A DNA stretch of 64,000 bases from Diplosphaera chodatii (taxonomy: Eukaryota; Chlorophyta; Trebouxiophyceae; Prasiolales; Stichococcaceae). Location: contig JAALGY010000023.1 in the NCBI GenBank assembly GCA_032358165.1, forward strand, positions 930,001-994,000, written 5' to 3'. Below the pieces are notes generated by a model. That model saw only the letters and a list, made by a program, of their open reading frames with translations. It made no database searches and had not been told where the DNA came from. Shown here one piece after another: positions 35,297 to 45,441 of this stretch. Numbering within the stretch: position 1 is the first letter of the stretch; each line of letters starts with the position of its first letter. Both the position numbers and the translations under genes were made by a program.

Positions 35297-38200
35297 ATGT
35301 CGGGGCGTCACAAACGCCAAGGATCACTGGCGGAGTCCAGCCGGCATGAACGGCAGGACTCGCTGCTTGAGCGCCGTGGTTCGCTTCCACAGCTGAAGAC
35401 GAGTGGCGCTGGCGGCGCTCCGCCACCTGCTTCACATAAGAGGCTCAGTGTCACTCCGCGGGACGCACATCTCGGCATGCAGCTGCAGGTACTTGAGCCC
35501 ACACGACATCTACTCATTCAAAACATGTCTGCGTGCACCAAATCGGTGGCTGTGAATCTGTTGCTGACGACATCAGGTGACCTCACACAGGGTATCACGC
35601 CCCTGCTGAACAACCCGCGGGACAGTCCAGCGGGCGCCGCGGGCTGGTTCGTTAATCCCTTTGGCAGCGATCCCTTCCCAGAGACACCGCCACCGCTGGC
35701 GCCAGGACTGCTGCCGGAGGTGGACATCAGGCAGTTTCAGGCATGTGCTGCCCTCTGCCACCCCGTGTACAGGGCATGTTCAACACAAACAAGTGCAATT
35801 GCGTACCCGGTCTGCATGCAACAGGGTCACAATGCTGACTGCTCACCACTCTTGTCAGGGGTACCTCAACCGGCAGGCGGTGGCGTATGAACACTTTCAG
35901 GCTGTACGAGCAGACGATGGCGACAGCCAACAGGCCAGCCTAGCTGCATCAGGTGCGCCGTCAAAACGGATGCATTGTGATGCGCAAGGTTGCTATCGTG
36001 GGACTACACAAGATGACGAGACATGTTGGTGATGCAGATGGGCGAGCAGGGAGTGGCGAGGGGCTTGTGCGGGCTATGCGCAAGGTGCCCCCGCTGTTCT
36101 TCCAGGAGCACTTCTCGCTCTCCAGGTACTCAGCTGTCAAAATTTGCGCCGACAATTTGCCCGTGCAATGTTGACCACCCTGCTTGCGACAAGCATGCTT
36201 CCCACGCTGCAAATGTGCGCAAGGTAGTGTCAAAGCTGCTCATGTCGACACTGACTGCAGGCCAGAGACATGGGAGGATGTGGCGCCCAGTGACAGTGAG
36301 GAGCAGCGTGTAGAGGCCCTGGAGCAGCTGTCAGCTCACCTGGTGCACATTCGCAATCAAACTACAGTCTCCTCCGTGATCTAGCACGTGGAGTCACTCT
36401 CAGCAGATGAGGCATCGTTGACATCAAGATCACCTGCAGCTTTATTGCCACAGGATGTGGTCGAGGTGCACCTTCTGGCAGAGATTTCAGCAAAGCGGGA
36501 AAATTTCTTTGAGGCGGCAGGCGCCCTGGCAGATTGCCGCGCTTCGCTGCGTGACACCTGCGACGGCATCACTGTGCTACGCCAGCATGTGAGCTTGGCC
36601 TACTGCATTAAGGGCAGGCCAGCTCTGCAAGACCAGGACCGTACTGGATCTGGCATGCCTCAAACACAGCACTGCCAATGCATGCTGCACATGCAGCCTC
36701 GGGATGAGACGCAGGCACTGTAGCAGCAAACCTCAGTCCATCGTGCTGACATTGTAGGTGGGCGCCATGGAGGCGGAGGCGGGGCACGCGGTGCAGCAGC
36801 TGGCGCGGCTGACTCGACGGCGTGACAACCTGGAATCCCTGGTGGAGCGCCTGTCTGTGCTGGACGGCCTGTCAGCTGGTGCTGCCGCACTCGGCCTGCT
36901 GCTGGAGGTCAGGGGAATGCACTTTTGAAGATTTGAACAGCAAGCTGACACACGGTAGCATCACAACACCATGTTGCTGCTGCTGTAGCCGATGGCCATC
37001 ATGAAGGCGGCTGTTGACTCCAGAAGTTGGTGTCATGTACACGACGACAAGTGCTGGTCAGGGTCAAGGAGTTTCGGACTGCTTGCAGGGCGGCGACTAT
37101 GGTGCGGCCCTCGACGTGCTCGCAGACCTGCAGGCAGGGCTCGCCGGCGACCCACTGCATGGGCTTGCATGCTTCAGGTCGGTTCCTTGCCCACACGTGT
37201 CAGTCAACAGAGATGAGTTCCGGGCATTCGATGAGCACGTCTGGGATTGCTATGTCAGTGTTACTATGACTTTGACACTCCAGCCTGTTCACGATTCTGG
37301 GTTTGCTGCAGGCACCTGCCAGACCAGATCGCGGAGGCAGGCGCCAGCATGCACGAGCTGATCGCTGCTGATTTCCTGCGGGCCACGGCGTTCACTGGCC
37401 TGGACCCAATGGCGGATGATGTGCTGGCCACCCTGCGGCGGGTGCACCACTCGAAGCTGCCTGCAACAGCAGGTTCGTCATTGCATCTGTCCAGAAGAAG
37501 GGGGGCATAAGACGCGAGGCAGCGGTTGTAAATTTGCCCAACAGGAGGCCCGCATCAAGTCGTTACCTGACCGCAGACAACCTCCCCGGCAACAGCCATG
37601 CTGCACTGTCACACGATGGCCCTGCACTGTGCAGAGGGTGCGCTGGCAGCATTTGCAGCTGCGGGTGAGCAGGCGGAGCAGGGGGGCGCGCAGAAGGCGG
37701 CCGCCGACGGCGAGCTGGCGGGCCTCGTGGCGTGCCTCCGCCGCACGGGCCGCCTGCCAGAGGCACTGGCCGCCGCGCGGGATGCCGCTGCAATGGAAGT
37801 GAAGCAGGCCATCAGGTACTGGTTGGCATCATCAACCATGAACTCCAGGCTCACCCCCAGCAACGCGCATCATGGCATATCAGCACTCTGCTTGGCTGCC
37901 GGGGTGCTGCTTGGCCTGCATTTTAGAGGCGCACAGCAGCAGCGTCATCTGTCTGCAAGGCTATGGACTTGCCGTCCTCCGCGTGCAGGGAGGTGGTGGA
38001 GCGCGGGCTGCCGGTGCTGCTGGCGCACAGCTTCAGTGAGGGCGCCCCCCTGGCGGAGCAGCTGCAGGCGCTGCCGCCGCCCGCAATGCTTGCCTTGCTT
38101 GCCGCTGTGCATGCAGCCACGCGGGCCTGCCTGACCCACCGTCGCAGGTGGGAGTCCCTTGGCGCAAGCTCTTCATCTGGTCTGTAGTTGCATGGTTCCC

Positions 38201-40875
38201 TTCAGCAATCACCAGGTCATGGTGGTGAGGTTTCGACCAGCACCATCGGGACGGTACAGAGGAGTTGGTGTGGTCACTATAGTCCTGCCATGTTGCACAG
38301 GGTACGCTCGGCACTTGCAGAGGCATTGCGTGCAGCACGAGCACCTAGAGCAGAGGCGCAGGCGGCATCAGGCGGGGCGGCAGAAGCACTGCAGACTGCT
38401 TCAGATGCTGCACATGGCCGATGGGCCAAACTGCTGGCCGCACGGTAAACCACTGGCAGACTTGCATATGCGATTAACACACCATCAGCATGCTCTGATG
38501 TATGTGAGACATCCATCAGCCAATCTATGGGCAGGTTACCTGCTTGAGTGGAGTTTGGTATATGCAGGGGTCAAATACATGCACAGCTGGGACTGGCAGA
38601 GCTACGGGAAGTTCTGGCTATATCTGAAGGGTGTGGCCATTGCTTCTCACATGCACCAACTCCATGCCTCTCGACAGTGGCTGACAAGAACAGTGCTGTC
38701 CAGCAACTCCACACACTGCTGTACGTTTGAGCCAGTTGCCTCATACTGCATTCGTCTGTTGCATGAGATGTGGTGCAATGATGCAGGCTTGGCAGCCTGG
38801 CGGGGGCAGAGGGGGCGCGGCCATCGTCGGGCCTGCGCTCTGCCCTGCAGCAGCAGTGCCGTGCATGGCTGGACGCCCTGCACACCCGCAGCATGGCGCA
38901 CCTGAATGGTGCGCTGCCATTTCAGCAGGGAATGCCTGCAACAGCAAACAGCTGCCAAGTGGTGGTGTAGCATCCCAGAGCAGCAGCTTGCATGCCCACA
39001 TCCTATAATCATAGCGTCTGACAAGTTGTACCTGCTCATGCCTGACAGGTCTCCTGGACAAGGAGACATGGGCGGCTGCGGCCGTCACAGCAGACGTGCA
39101 AGCAATTGTTGATGATCTTGCTGCGCGCGCTGCTCCCAGTCCTACCTCGCCCGGCAAGGGGCGGCCAGACGATGCTGTCCCAACAGCAAATGGCCACAGT
39201 GCTGACCGGCTGCGGATTGGCAGCGAGGCTTTCTGCATGGTGAGACGCTGTCTGCTGACTATGCTCAGGCTGTGGTGGATCCCGCCGGGCTGATGTGTTC
39301 TGATGCTTGCAAGTATGAGGCGTGTTGGAACGTGTCATGCAGGTGGGTGTTGGCTTGGAGTCCATCCGCCTGGTCGCAGCGTACCTGCGCTTTCAGGCGG
39401 AGGTGCCCGACTTCTCAGGCGATGTCGCACGCCGCGTGGTCGAGCTGCTGCAGGTGCGATGTCGCACGCCGCGTGGTCGAGCTGCTGCAGGTGCAGAGGA
39501 CTGAAAGCGCTGTGTGCAAAAGCCTTGCAGTCACACAGCACACTTTGCATGACTCAGCCATCCAGTCGTTGCTTCGTGCGTGTCAATTCACAACTGTGCG
39601 GTGCAGGTGTTCAACTCGCGCATGTGCCAGCTGGTGCTAGGAGCCGGCGCAATGGCGACTGCAGGGCTGCGCTCCATCACAGCCAAGCACCTGGCCCTGT
39701 CAGCGCAGGCAGCAGGTGTGCACGCTCACTGCTGCCAGTCACTTGGCATCAGATGTTCGCCTGAGTATCGCCATTGTGCTCAAGAGCTCATGGTTGCGCT
39801 GATTCAACGCAGACGTCCTCGGTGTTTCTACAGGTGCGGTCATCGCGCTGCACCCACTGCTGCGAGGTGCGCTGGCGGCGCCTGTGCCCCACACCCGCCG
39901 CGCGCTGCTGTCGCCTGAGTTTGACCGCCTCCTCCAGGTGCAACTTGACATGCAGTACCTTGTTACCTACAGTAGCCATGCTGCCACCCCAATCTAAGTG
40001 TGGCTTCACGGTGCCATCGCGGTTGGACATCGGCTTTGTGACGACCTGCATGGGGGAAACGCACTGTGGTGTAGAAGGACTTTCAACTGTATTGCTGTGC
40101 TGCCATGCTGCAGGACCTGACTGTGCACCGGGCAGAGGTGCACAGCAAGCTGGTGGGCATCATGCGCGAGCGGCTGAACGCGTCGCTCAAGGGGCTGCCG
40201 GCGGCGGCGGACGGCTGGGCGGCGCGGCCACCGCCCGCCACCGGCGCATCGCTGCCGCCAGCGTCAGGCTTTGCCACCTCAAACGCTAAGCAGCTGCGCA
40301 TCTTGAGCCAGGTACGGCACCTCCACAGCACCAAAACTTGTTCTCTCGGAGTTTGGAGCAGTGTCTGTGCTCAGAGGAATGTGACCTTGCCTTTCGGAGA
40401 TTTGTGCCTGGCAGCCAGGCAGGGAGTGGAGATGCAGCTATATCACTGTTATTGGTGCTGCCCGCCAGGTGCTGACACCACTGCTTGGGCCTGCCGAGCT
40501 GGCGTCGATCTTCGGCCGCGTGGCGCAGGTGTTTGCAAACTCGACGGCAGACGCGTTTCAGCGCCTACAGCCCCAGGTGCCTTTTCAGTATGCTGCAATG
40601 CTGTGCAGCTGCTGAGCAGCTGTTTGGTGTCGGCCAACAGTGTATCATCTTGCAAGAATGTTCATGATCAGCAATGCACGCCAAGACAAAGCCTCACAAA
40701 AGTTTGCACACAGAGTGCCTGGCAAGCGTTCTGGTCGCCGACGGGCTGTGACTGGGTGCAGGGCCCAGCTTGGCGGGCGCAGGCGACAGCAGACATTGGC
40801 GCCCTGGTTGCAGCCCTGCAGTCGCTGCCGCAGGTGTTATCCTTTGCCTGCTCCTTGTTGCCACATGTCTGCTGA
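35297..40875 (+). CDS. VPS54: VPS54, subunit of the GARP tethering complex
   Basis: GARP (VPS51-54) tethers endosome-derived vesicles at the trans-Golgi network. The first exon 35297-35488 (MSGRHKRQGSLAE, Ser/Arg-rich) splices to 35591 onward, giving QGITPLLNNPRDSPAG and GWFVNPFGSDPFPETPPP, a segment shared with plant VPS54 (LNNP, W, PPEF), then RQFQ joined to GYLNRQAVAYEHFQAV. The middle is coiled-coil rich (about 36450-37800: EISAKRENFFEAAGAL, LARLTRRRDNLESLVERL). The C-terminal VPS54 domain is diagnostic: VGVGLESIRLVAAYLRF, ARRVVELLQ spliced to VFNSRMCQLVLGAGAMATAG, LRSITAKHLALSAQA, and VHRAEVHSKLVGIMRERLN. The frame as drawn ends at TGA 40873-40875, but splicing from 40834 to 40966 would carry it in phase into the repeat ORF. 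One intron (after RQFQ) seems to use a GC donor. Exon total not fully resolved. Confidence 0.87.
39421..39494 (+). repeat. Perfect 37-bp tandem duplication at a VPS54 exon end
   Basis: Bases 39421-39457 are repeated exactly at 39458-39494. Each copy encodes or reads as DVARRVVELLQ and ends with the same splice donor (ctgcag then gtgc), so the exon has two identical donors. Use of the first keeps the VPS54 frame into VFNSRMCQ. Use of the second adds 37 bases and shifts the frame. Confidence 0.9.
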
Positions 40876-40924
40876 GGTGACAGCCGCTGCACACACGGCT
40901 GGCTTTCCAATACCAGCATAACCT

Positions 40925-42520
40925 ATGGCTGATACTGATGACAACGATTCGAACCTGCAGAATGGCACTGCTGCCCGTGCCGCTGCGCTTTCCCCGCTGT
41001 CTAGCCTGCTCGCTCCAGGCGCACCATTCTCACAGCAGCCGCGGCAGGCCCCCAGCCCTGTTGCCAGCCCGCAAGCCTCCAGCCGAAAGTCCTTGGACGG
41101 GACAGCAGCTGCAGCCGATGTTAGTGAGCAGAACAGCCCCCAGCAGCAGCGCACCAGCAGAAACGAGGTGGCAGTTGCTGATGATGCCGGCGGCGCCACT
41201 GGCAGCGGGTCAGCAGCCGCTCCATTGGACCACCCGCTGCAGCTGCTCAATGGCACTGCCCCACAGCTACAGACCCAGCAACAGCACGCTGTGCAGCAGG
41301 TGGACAGCACGGATGAATCTGCGGCCTTCCTGCACCCACTGACGGCCGTCCTCCCACAAGATGACAGCAGTGTGGCCACAGCAGAACCAGACGCTCAGCC
41401 ACCGTCGCCGCTCGCCAGTGTGCCTGAGGGCCCAGCGCTGGTGACAGCTGAAGATGTGGTGCCATCAACAGCGCTGCACCCGGAGGAAGCTGCACTGGCA
41501 CAGCAGCAAATGCCTCACACCCCTGGCGGTGTTTCAAGTGCTGCAGCGGGCACTGGCATTCAGGCAAGCGGCATGTCAGGCACGTCAGCGGCGGCAGATG
41601 TGGCTGCGGACGGTTCAGACGTCGCAGGCTCTGCTGAGCCAGCAGGGCTGGAGGCTGCTTCAGAGGCGCCCGGCCCTCCTGAGGCAGATCCTCTGGCACA
41701 GCTGGATGCTGCTCCAGATGCGCCCGGCCATCCAGAGGCAGATCCTCTCGCACAGCTGGATGCTGCTCCAGGGGCGCCCAGCCCTCCACACGCAGAACCT
41801 CTGGCACAGCTGGATGCTGCTCCAGAGGCGCCCAGCCCTCCTGAGGCAGATCCTCTGGCACAGCTGGATGCTGCTTCAGAGGCGCCTGGCCCTCCGGAGG
41901 CAGATTCTCTGGCACAGCTGGATGCTGCTCCAGAGGCGCCCAGCCCTCCAGAGGCAGATCCTCTGGCACAGCTGGATGCTGCTCCAGAGGCGCCTGGCCC
42001 TCCAGAGGCAGATCCTCTCGCACAGCTGGATGCCAAACAGCCTGCTGCTGGTGTGGTGCCACCGACTGACGCTGGTGTCAGCAGCCACGGCGCACCGGAC
42101 GCTGAGGCAACAGCCAGCATGGCAGCAGGAGAGGAGGCGGGCGCCTCCCCTGCATTCACGGACCCGCGGCTGGTGGCGGTCGCCTCTGCTGCGGAGGAGC
42201 GCCAGGAGCGCAGCCTGGACCTGGCCGACGAGCCGGGCAGCCTCGTTGGCAACGACCTGAATCCAGCGACGGCCGCGGGGGGCGAAGCAGAATCGGCAGC
42301 AGACGTGGCCCCTGATGAGCATGAGTCTGCAGCGAGTGGCAGCGGCGCTGCAGCCGATGCGGCAGCGCCAGAGGCTGCGAAGGAGGAGCAGGACATGCAA
42401 CCGCCTGGACAGTCGCTGGATGCAGTGCTGAAGGCCGAGGCGCCCCTGTCCAGCATCCTGGATGCCGACGAAAGCATGGCAACAGCAGCTCGATCTGGCA
42501 CCGGCGACAGCCTGCTCTGA
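40925..42520 (+). CDS. Low-complexity Ala/Pro/Asp-rich ORF with 18-residue repeats; separate gene or C-terminal tail of VPS54
   Basis: A 531-codon open frame from ATG 40925 to TGA 42518-42520, rich in Ala, Pro, Gln, Asp and Glu, with no recognised domain, signal peptide or membrane segment; I do not know its function. Residues about 246-370 are seven tandem copies of an 18-residue unit of the type APSPPEADPLAQLDAAPE. It starts only 49 bases after the VPS54 stop on the same strand, with no TGTAA between. An intron from 40834 to 40965 (GT donor, CTGCAG acceptor) would join it in phase to VPS54, replacing the first 14 codons. I favour a disordered VPS54 C-terminal extension, but a separate gene is possible. 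The antisense open frame over this region is a by-product of the repeat. Confidence 0.6.
   Translation: MADTDDNDSNLQNGTAARAAALSPLSSLLAPGAPFSQQPRQAPSPVASPQASSRKSLDGTAAAADVSEQNSPQQQRTSRNEVAVADDAGGATGSGSAAAPLDHPLQLLNGTAPQLQTQQQHAVQQVDSTDESAAFLHPLTAVLPQDDSSVATAEPDAQPPSPLASVPEGPALVTAEDVVPSTALHPEEAALAQQQMPHTPGGVSSAAAGTGIQASGMSGTSAAADVAADGSDVAGSAEPAGLEAASEAPGPPEADPLAQLDAAPDAPGHPEADPLAQLDAAPGAPSPPHAEPLAQLDAAPEAPSPPEADPLAQLDAASEAPGPPEADSLAQLDAAPEAPSPPEADPLAQLDAAPEAPGPPEADPLAQLDAKQPAAGVVPPTDAGVSSHGAPDAEATASMAAGEEAGASPAFTDPRLVAVASAAEERQERSLDLADEPGSLVGNDLNPATAAGGEAESAADVAPDEHESAASGSGAAADAAAPEAAKEEQDMQPPGQSLDAVLKAEAPLSSILDADESMATAARSGTGDSLL
41659..42036 (+). repeat. Seven tandem 54-bp units coding 18-residue repeats
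   Basis: The unit (gcgcccagccctcc ... ctggatgctgct, 54 bp) recurs seven times with a few substitutions, giving AP[SGH]PPEADPLAQLDAAPE-type repeats. The period is an exact multiple of three and all copies are in frame, so protein-level selection or recent unit expansion is plausible. It is not a CRISPR array: there are no spacers. Confidence 0.9.
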
Positions 42521-42643
42521 TGTACATTGGTATAACGGTTTGCTCCTTTGGCTCGGCTGCTAGACGTTCATGTTTGGTTGTCTCAATCCAATGCTGACAG
42601 ATGGCACAAGATGTTTCTGAGATCCCATTGACAGACAATCCGC

Positions 42644-44991
42644 TCATAAGCGCTGCAGCACTGCCTGTAGCGCGTCTGTATGCTCTGGCTTGCCAACCGA
42701 CACGCGGATGTAGTTCGACAGGCTGGCCTTTGAGTAGTGGCGCACCTGCAGCGGCACCGCATCCCCGAGTTGCAGCCCAGCAACAATGTGCAGACATGCG
42801 TAGATAGATGATGGACGTTGGCACGCACACTCTACTGCAGGCATGAAGATGGTTGTCTAGCGCAAGCCAAAGAAGAGGACACACCATGATGCCATCCGCT
42901 GCCAATGCATCCTTCAGCTCCTTTGCCGAGCGGTCTCCGGACACCTGTGCACAAAATCAATCCTGAAATGAGCAGAGCCATCGGATGATACTGCAGGGCT
43001 TGCCAAGAAAGGCCTGACTGCATTGGCTAGCTGCACTGCACAACCGTGTCGTGTTCTCAAGCAAGGGCTATTTGAGCAAGGGCTATTTGAGGGCGTAAGC
43101 GCACCGAGCACAGGATGAAGTTGGCCTGGGAGGGGTACGGCTCCAGGAAGTCAAACTGCTGCAGCACGCCGAACAGCCGCTCCCGCTCCTCCATCAGCGC
43201 TGTGCGCACCTGCGCATCACAGTAGAGTCTGCGCATCAAGAAGCAAGAAGCCACACTCAAGCCAAAGGCTCATGCCTCAGATGCCGCACATGACAGCACC
43301 GAGCCTGCTGTCAACCCATGTAGGGCATCCAAGTCGCAGGAATCCTTACACACCCACCTCGTCAAGGTATGCTGGGTTTGTGAGTGCTGCCCGGGCTGCC
43401 GTCTCGGAGGCGACCGACACATTGTACGGCTGCTTTGCGCGCCACATGTAGGTGATGAGGCACTTGGGGAAGGCGCCATAGCCCACCCGCAGCCCTGCGC
43501 ATGTCGGGCGGGACCTGCTCAGCCTGCTTCGTGATTGCTGGCTTAGGTGCTGCCTGCCGGGCCGCAGGTGCGGCTACTATTGCAGGTTCCAAGGGTCAGG
43601 TCGTTGCTGCGTGTGCTGGACTTGGCTGTCAGCACACAGGGAACACCAGTACCATCCTAGATGTGCGCACCCGCCAGGCCGGCCGACTTGGAGAAGGTGC
43701 GCAGCACGACCAGGTTGTCGTGGCGCAGCACCCAGTCCAGGCGGCTGGCCTCCGTGCTGAAGTCCACGTACGCCTCGTCCAGCACCACCAGCACCGGCAG
43801 CGCCAGCACCCGCAGCAGGTCCTCCTGCCGTGAAGTCACACGCCATCTCAACCAGCTGTCGTCACTGCACACAGGCTTGCATCCGCCCGTGCCGGCTGGG
43901 TCACGCTTGCGCAGCATGGCACGACGGCATCTGATGCGCGCTATGTGGCTATGTGGCAGACCCTGCACGCCCCTGTGCTCAGCATGCACAAGGGCACAGG
44001 AGCCCACCTCGCTGATGATGCTGCCATCTGGGTTGTTGGGGGACGTCAGGAACACGATCTTCGGCTTGTGCTGCCTGACCGCTGCCTCCACACCTGAAAC
44101 CCGTGGAAGCGGCCCTTGGAATGGGCGACACCCCTGGACAGCGTCCGGCAGCATGGACCTCGTGCCAGGGTGAGCATGCAATGCATGCCTGAATGCCACA
44201 TCTGCATGTGCATGCACGCACAGGGACAGCAGTGTGCCCACCTTCCACGTCTAGTCTGAAGCCTTCGAGGCGCGGCACGGTGACCACCCGCGCATCGTTG
44301 ACGGCGGCGTCAAACACGTACATGGTGAATGTGGGCGGGCAATCCACGATGGCGTCCCCCGGGTCCAGCACGCAGCGCATCAGCAGATCGATGAGCTCGT
44401 CTGCGCCGCAGCCCACCTGCGGCACCAACGCCTGGCACTTGGGAGGACACCTGCTGTTGTCGTGTCACCACGTATGACCAGGGCGCATCCATGCAGCCGT
44501 TATGTTCATGGAACATGCAGCGCTGCACTGGCGACGACGACGTCAGCGGGCGTCCTGCTCACCAGCAGGTTTTCAGCTGGCACGCCGGCGGCGGTGCCCA
44601 GGGCGGCGCGCAGCGCGCGGCTCTCGGGGTCCGGGTAGATGTTGGGGAACTCCAGCGAGCCGAGCGCCTGCAGCACCTCCGGCGGCGGGCCGTACGGATT
44701 CTCATTGGCGTCCAGCTTTATGATGTCCTGTGGCGCGCGGCCCAGCCGCTGCGACAGCACCTCGAACGGCTCGATGGGCGTGTACGGCGCCAGGCTGAGC
44801 AGGTGCGGCCGCAGGAAGGCCCGAGCGGGATCGGCGGCGGGCGCCGCGGCCCCATTCTGCGATCGCTCCGGGGCGGCCGTGGCCTCCATGCGCGTGGTCC
44901 GCCTGCTCAAGCAGCTGGGCCTGCTGCTTGCGAGGCAGGCGTCGCTGCTGTGCGTGCAGGCTCCGCTGGCCGGCCAGCTTCGTGCCCGCAT
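42644..44991 (-). CDS. Histidinol-phosphate aminotransferase (HisC/HISN6-like)
   Basis: PLP enzyme of histidine biosynthesis converting imidazole acetol phosphate and glutamate to histidinol phosphate, probably in the plastid. Eight minus-strand exons, 44563-44991, 44242-44416, 44008-44093, 43671-43824, 43358-43494, 43105-43209, 42885-42944 and 42644-42745, join in frame to 415 residues, the size of plant HISN6. The first about 60 residues are Ser/Ala/Arg-rich, consistent with a transit peptide. The enzyme follows: [81 protein letters not shown] (near 246) and [16 protein letters not shown] with the Schiff-base lysine near 276. It ends [17 protein letters not shown], a family hallmark. It converges with the repeat ORF and diverges from the PP2C gene. 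Confidence 0.93.
43061..43090. repeat. 15-bp perfect tandem duplication in a HisC intron
   Basis: The word gcaagggctatttga is present at 43061-43075 and again at 43076-43090, just inside the intron after the exon 43105-43209 (minus strand). Confidence 0.8.
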
Positions 44992-45441
44992 GGCGATGCG
45001 GCGGCGTCAAGGCAGTGATGCGATCGGCCGCCTGATCGACCTGCGCATGCAGCTGCTGGATTGCTTAAACAACTAGTCCGTCAGCTGGAAAGGTTGTGTA
45101 TTTCTAGCGGGGTGTTCTGACCTTCTGAGCACGCGCAACCTGGCTGGCTTTGCACGTGCGGAGCAGAAGGGTTCAACATCCAGTTTTGGCAAATTGCTCA
45201 GGGACGGCACCTGGCAAAACTGTACGCACTGAAACGGCTGCAAGCATCCAATCCACTTTCCAGAGGCAAATGATCCTGCGCTGCAGCTGCAACTCCCTGT
45301 TCAGCTCCTGGTTGCGTTGACACCCAGCCTCGTCTGGGGGGCCGCTTTCGACAGAAAGCAGCCCAGCGCGCCTGCGCTTCGAGGCACAGTTGCCAGCTGT
45401 GTGACAGGGCCATGCAGGCAGTGTAGCTCGCTGGGCGCGCG
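44992..45441. promoter_or_regulatory. Divergent intergenic region between HisC and PP2C genes
   Basis: 450 bases between divergent start codons, expected to hold both promoters and 5' UTRs. No specific motif recognised. Confidence 0.4.

Noticed and set aside
41659..42036. Regular repeats considered as a CRISPR array
   Set aside because: The units are contiguous, with no unique spacers, and lie in frame inside an open reading frame of a eukaryotic gene.
41560..42501. 313-codon open frame on the minus strand over the repeat ORF
   Set aside because: It exists because the 54-bp repeat is a multiple of three and GC-rich on both strands. Codons are Ala/Ser/Gly runs with no domain, and the sense frame is longer and uninterrupted.
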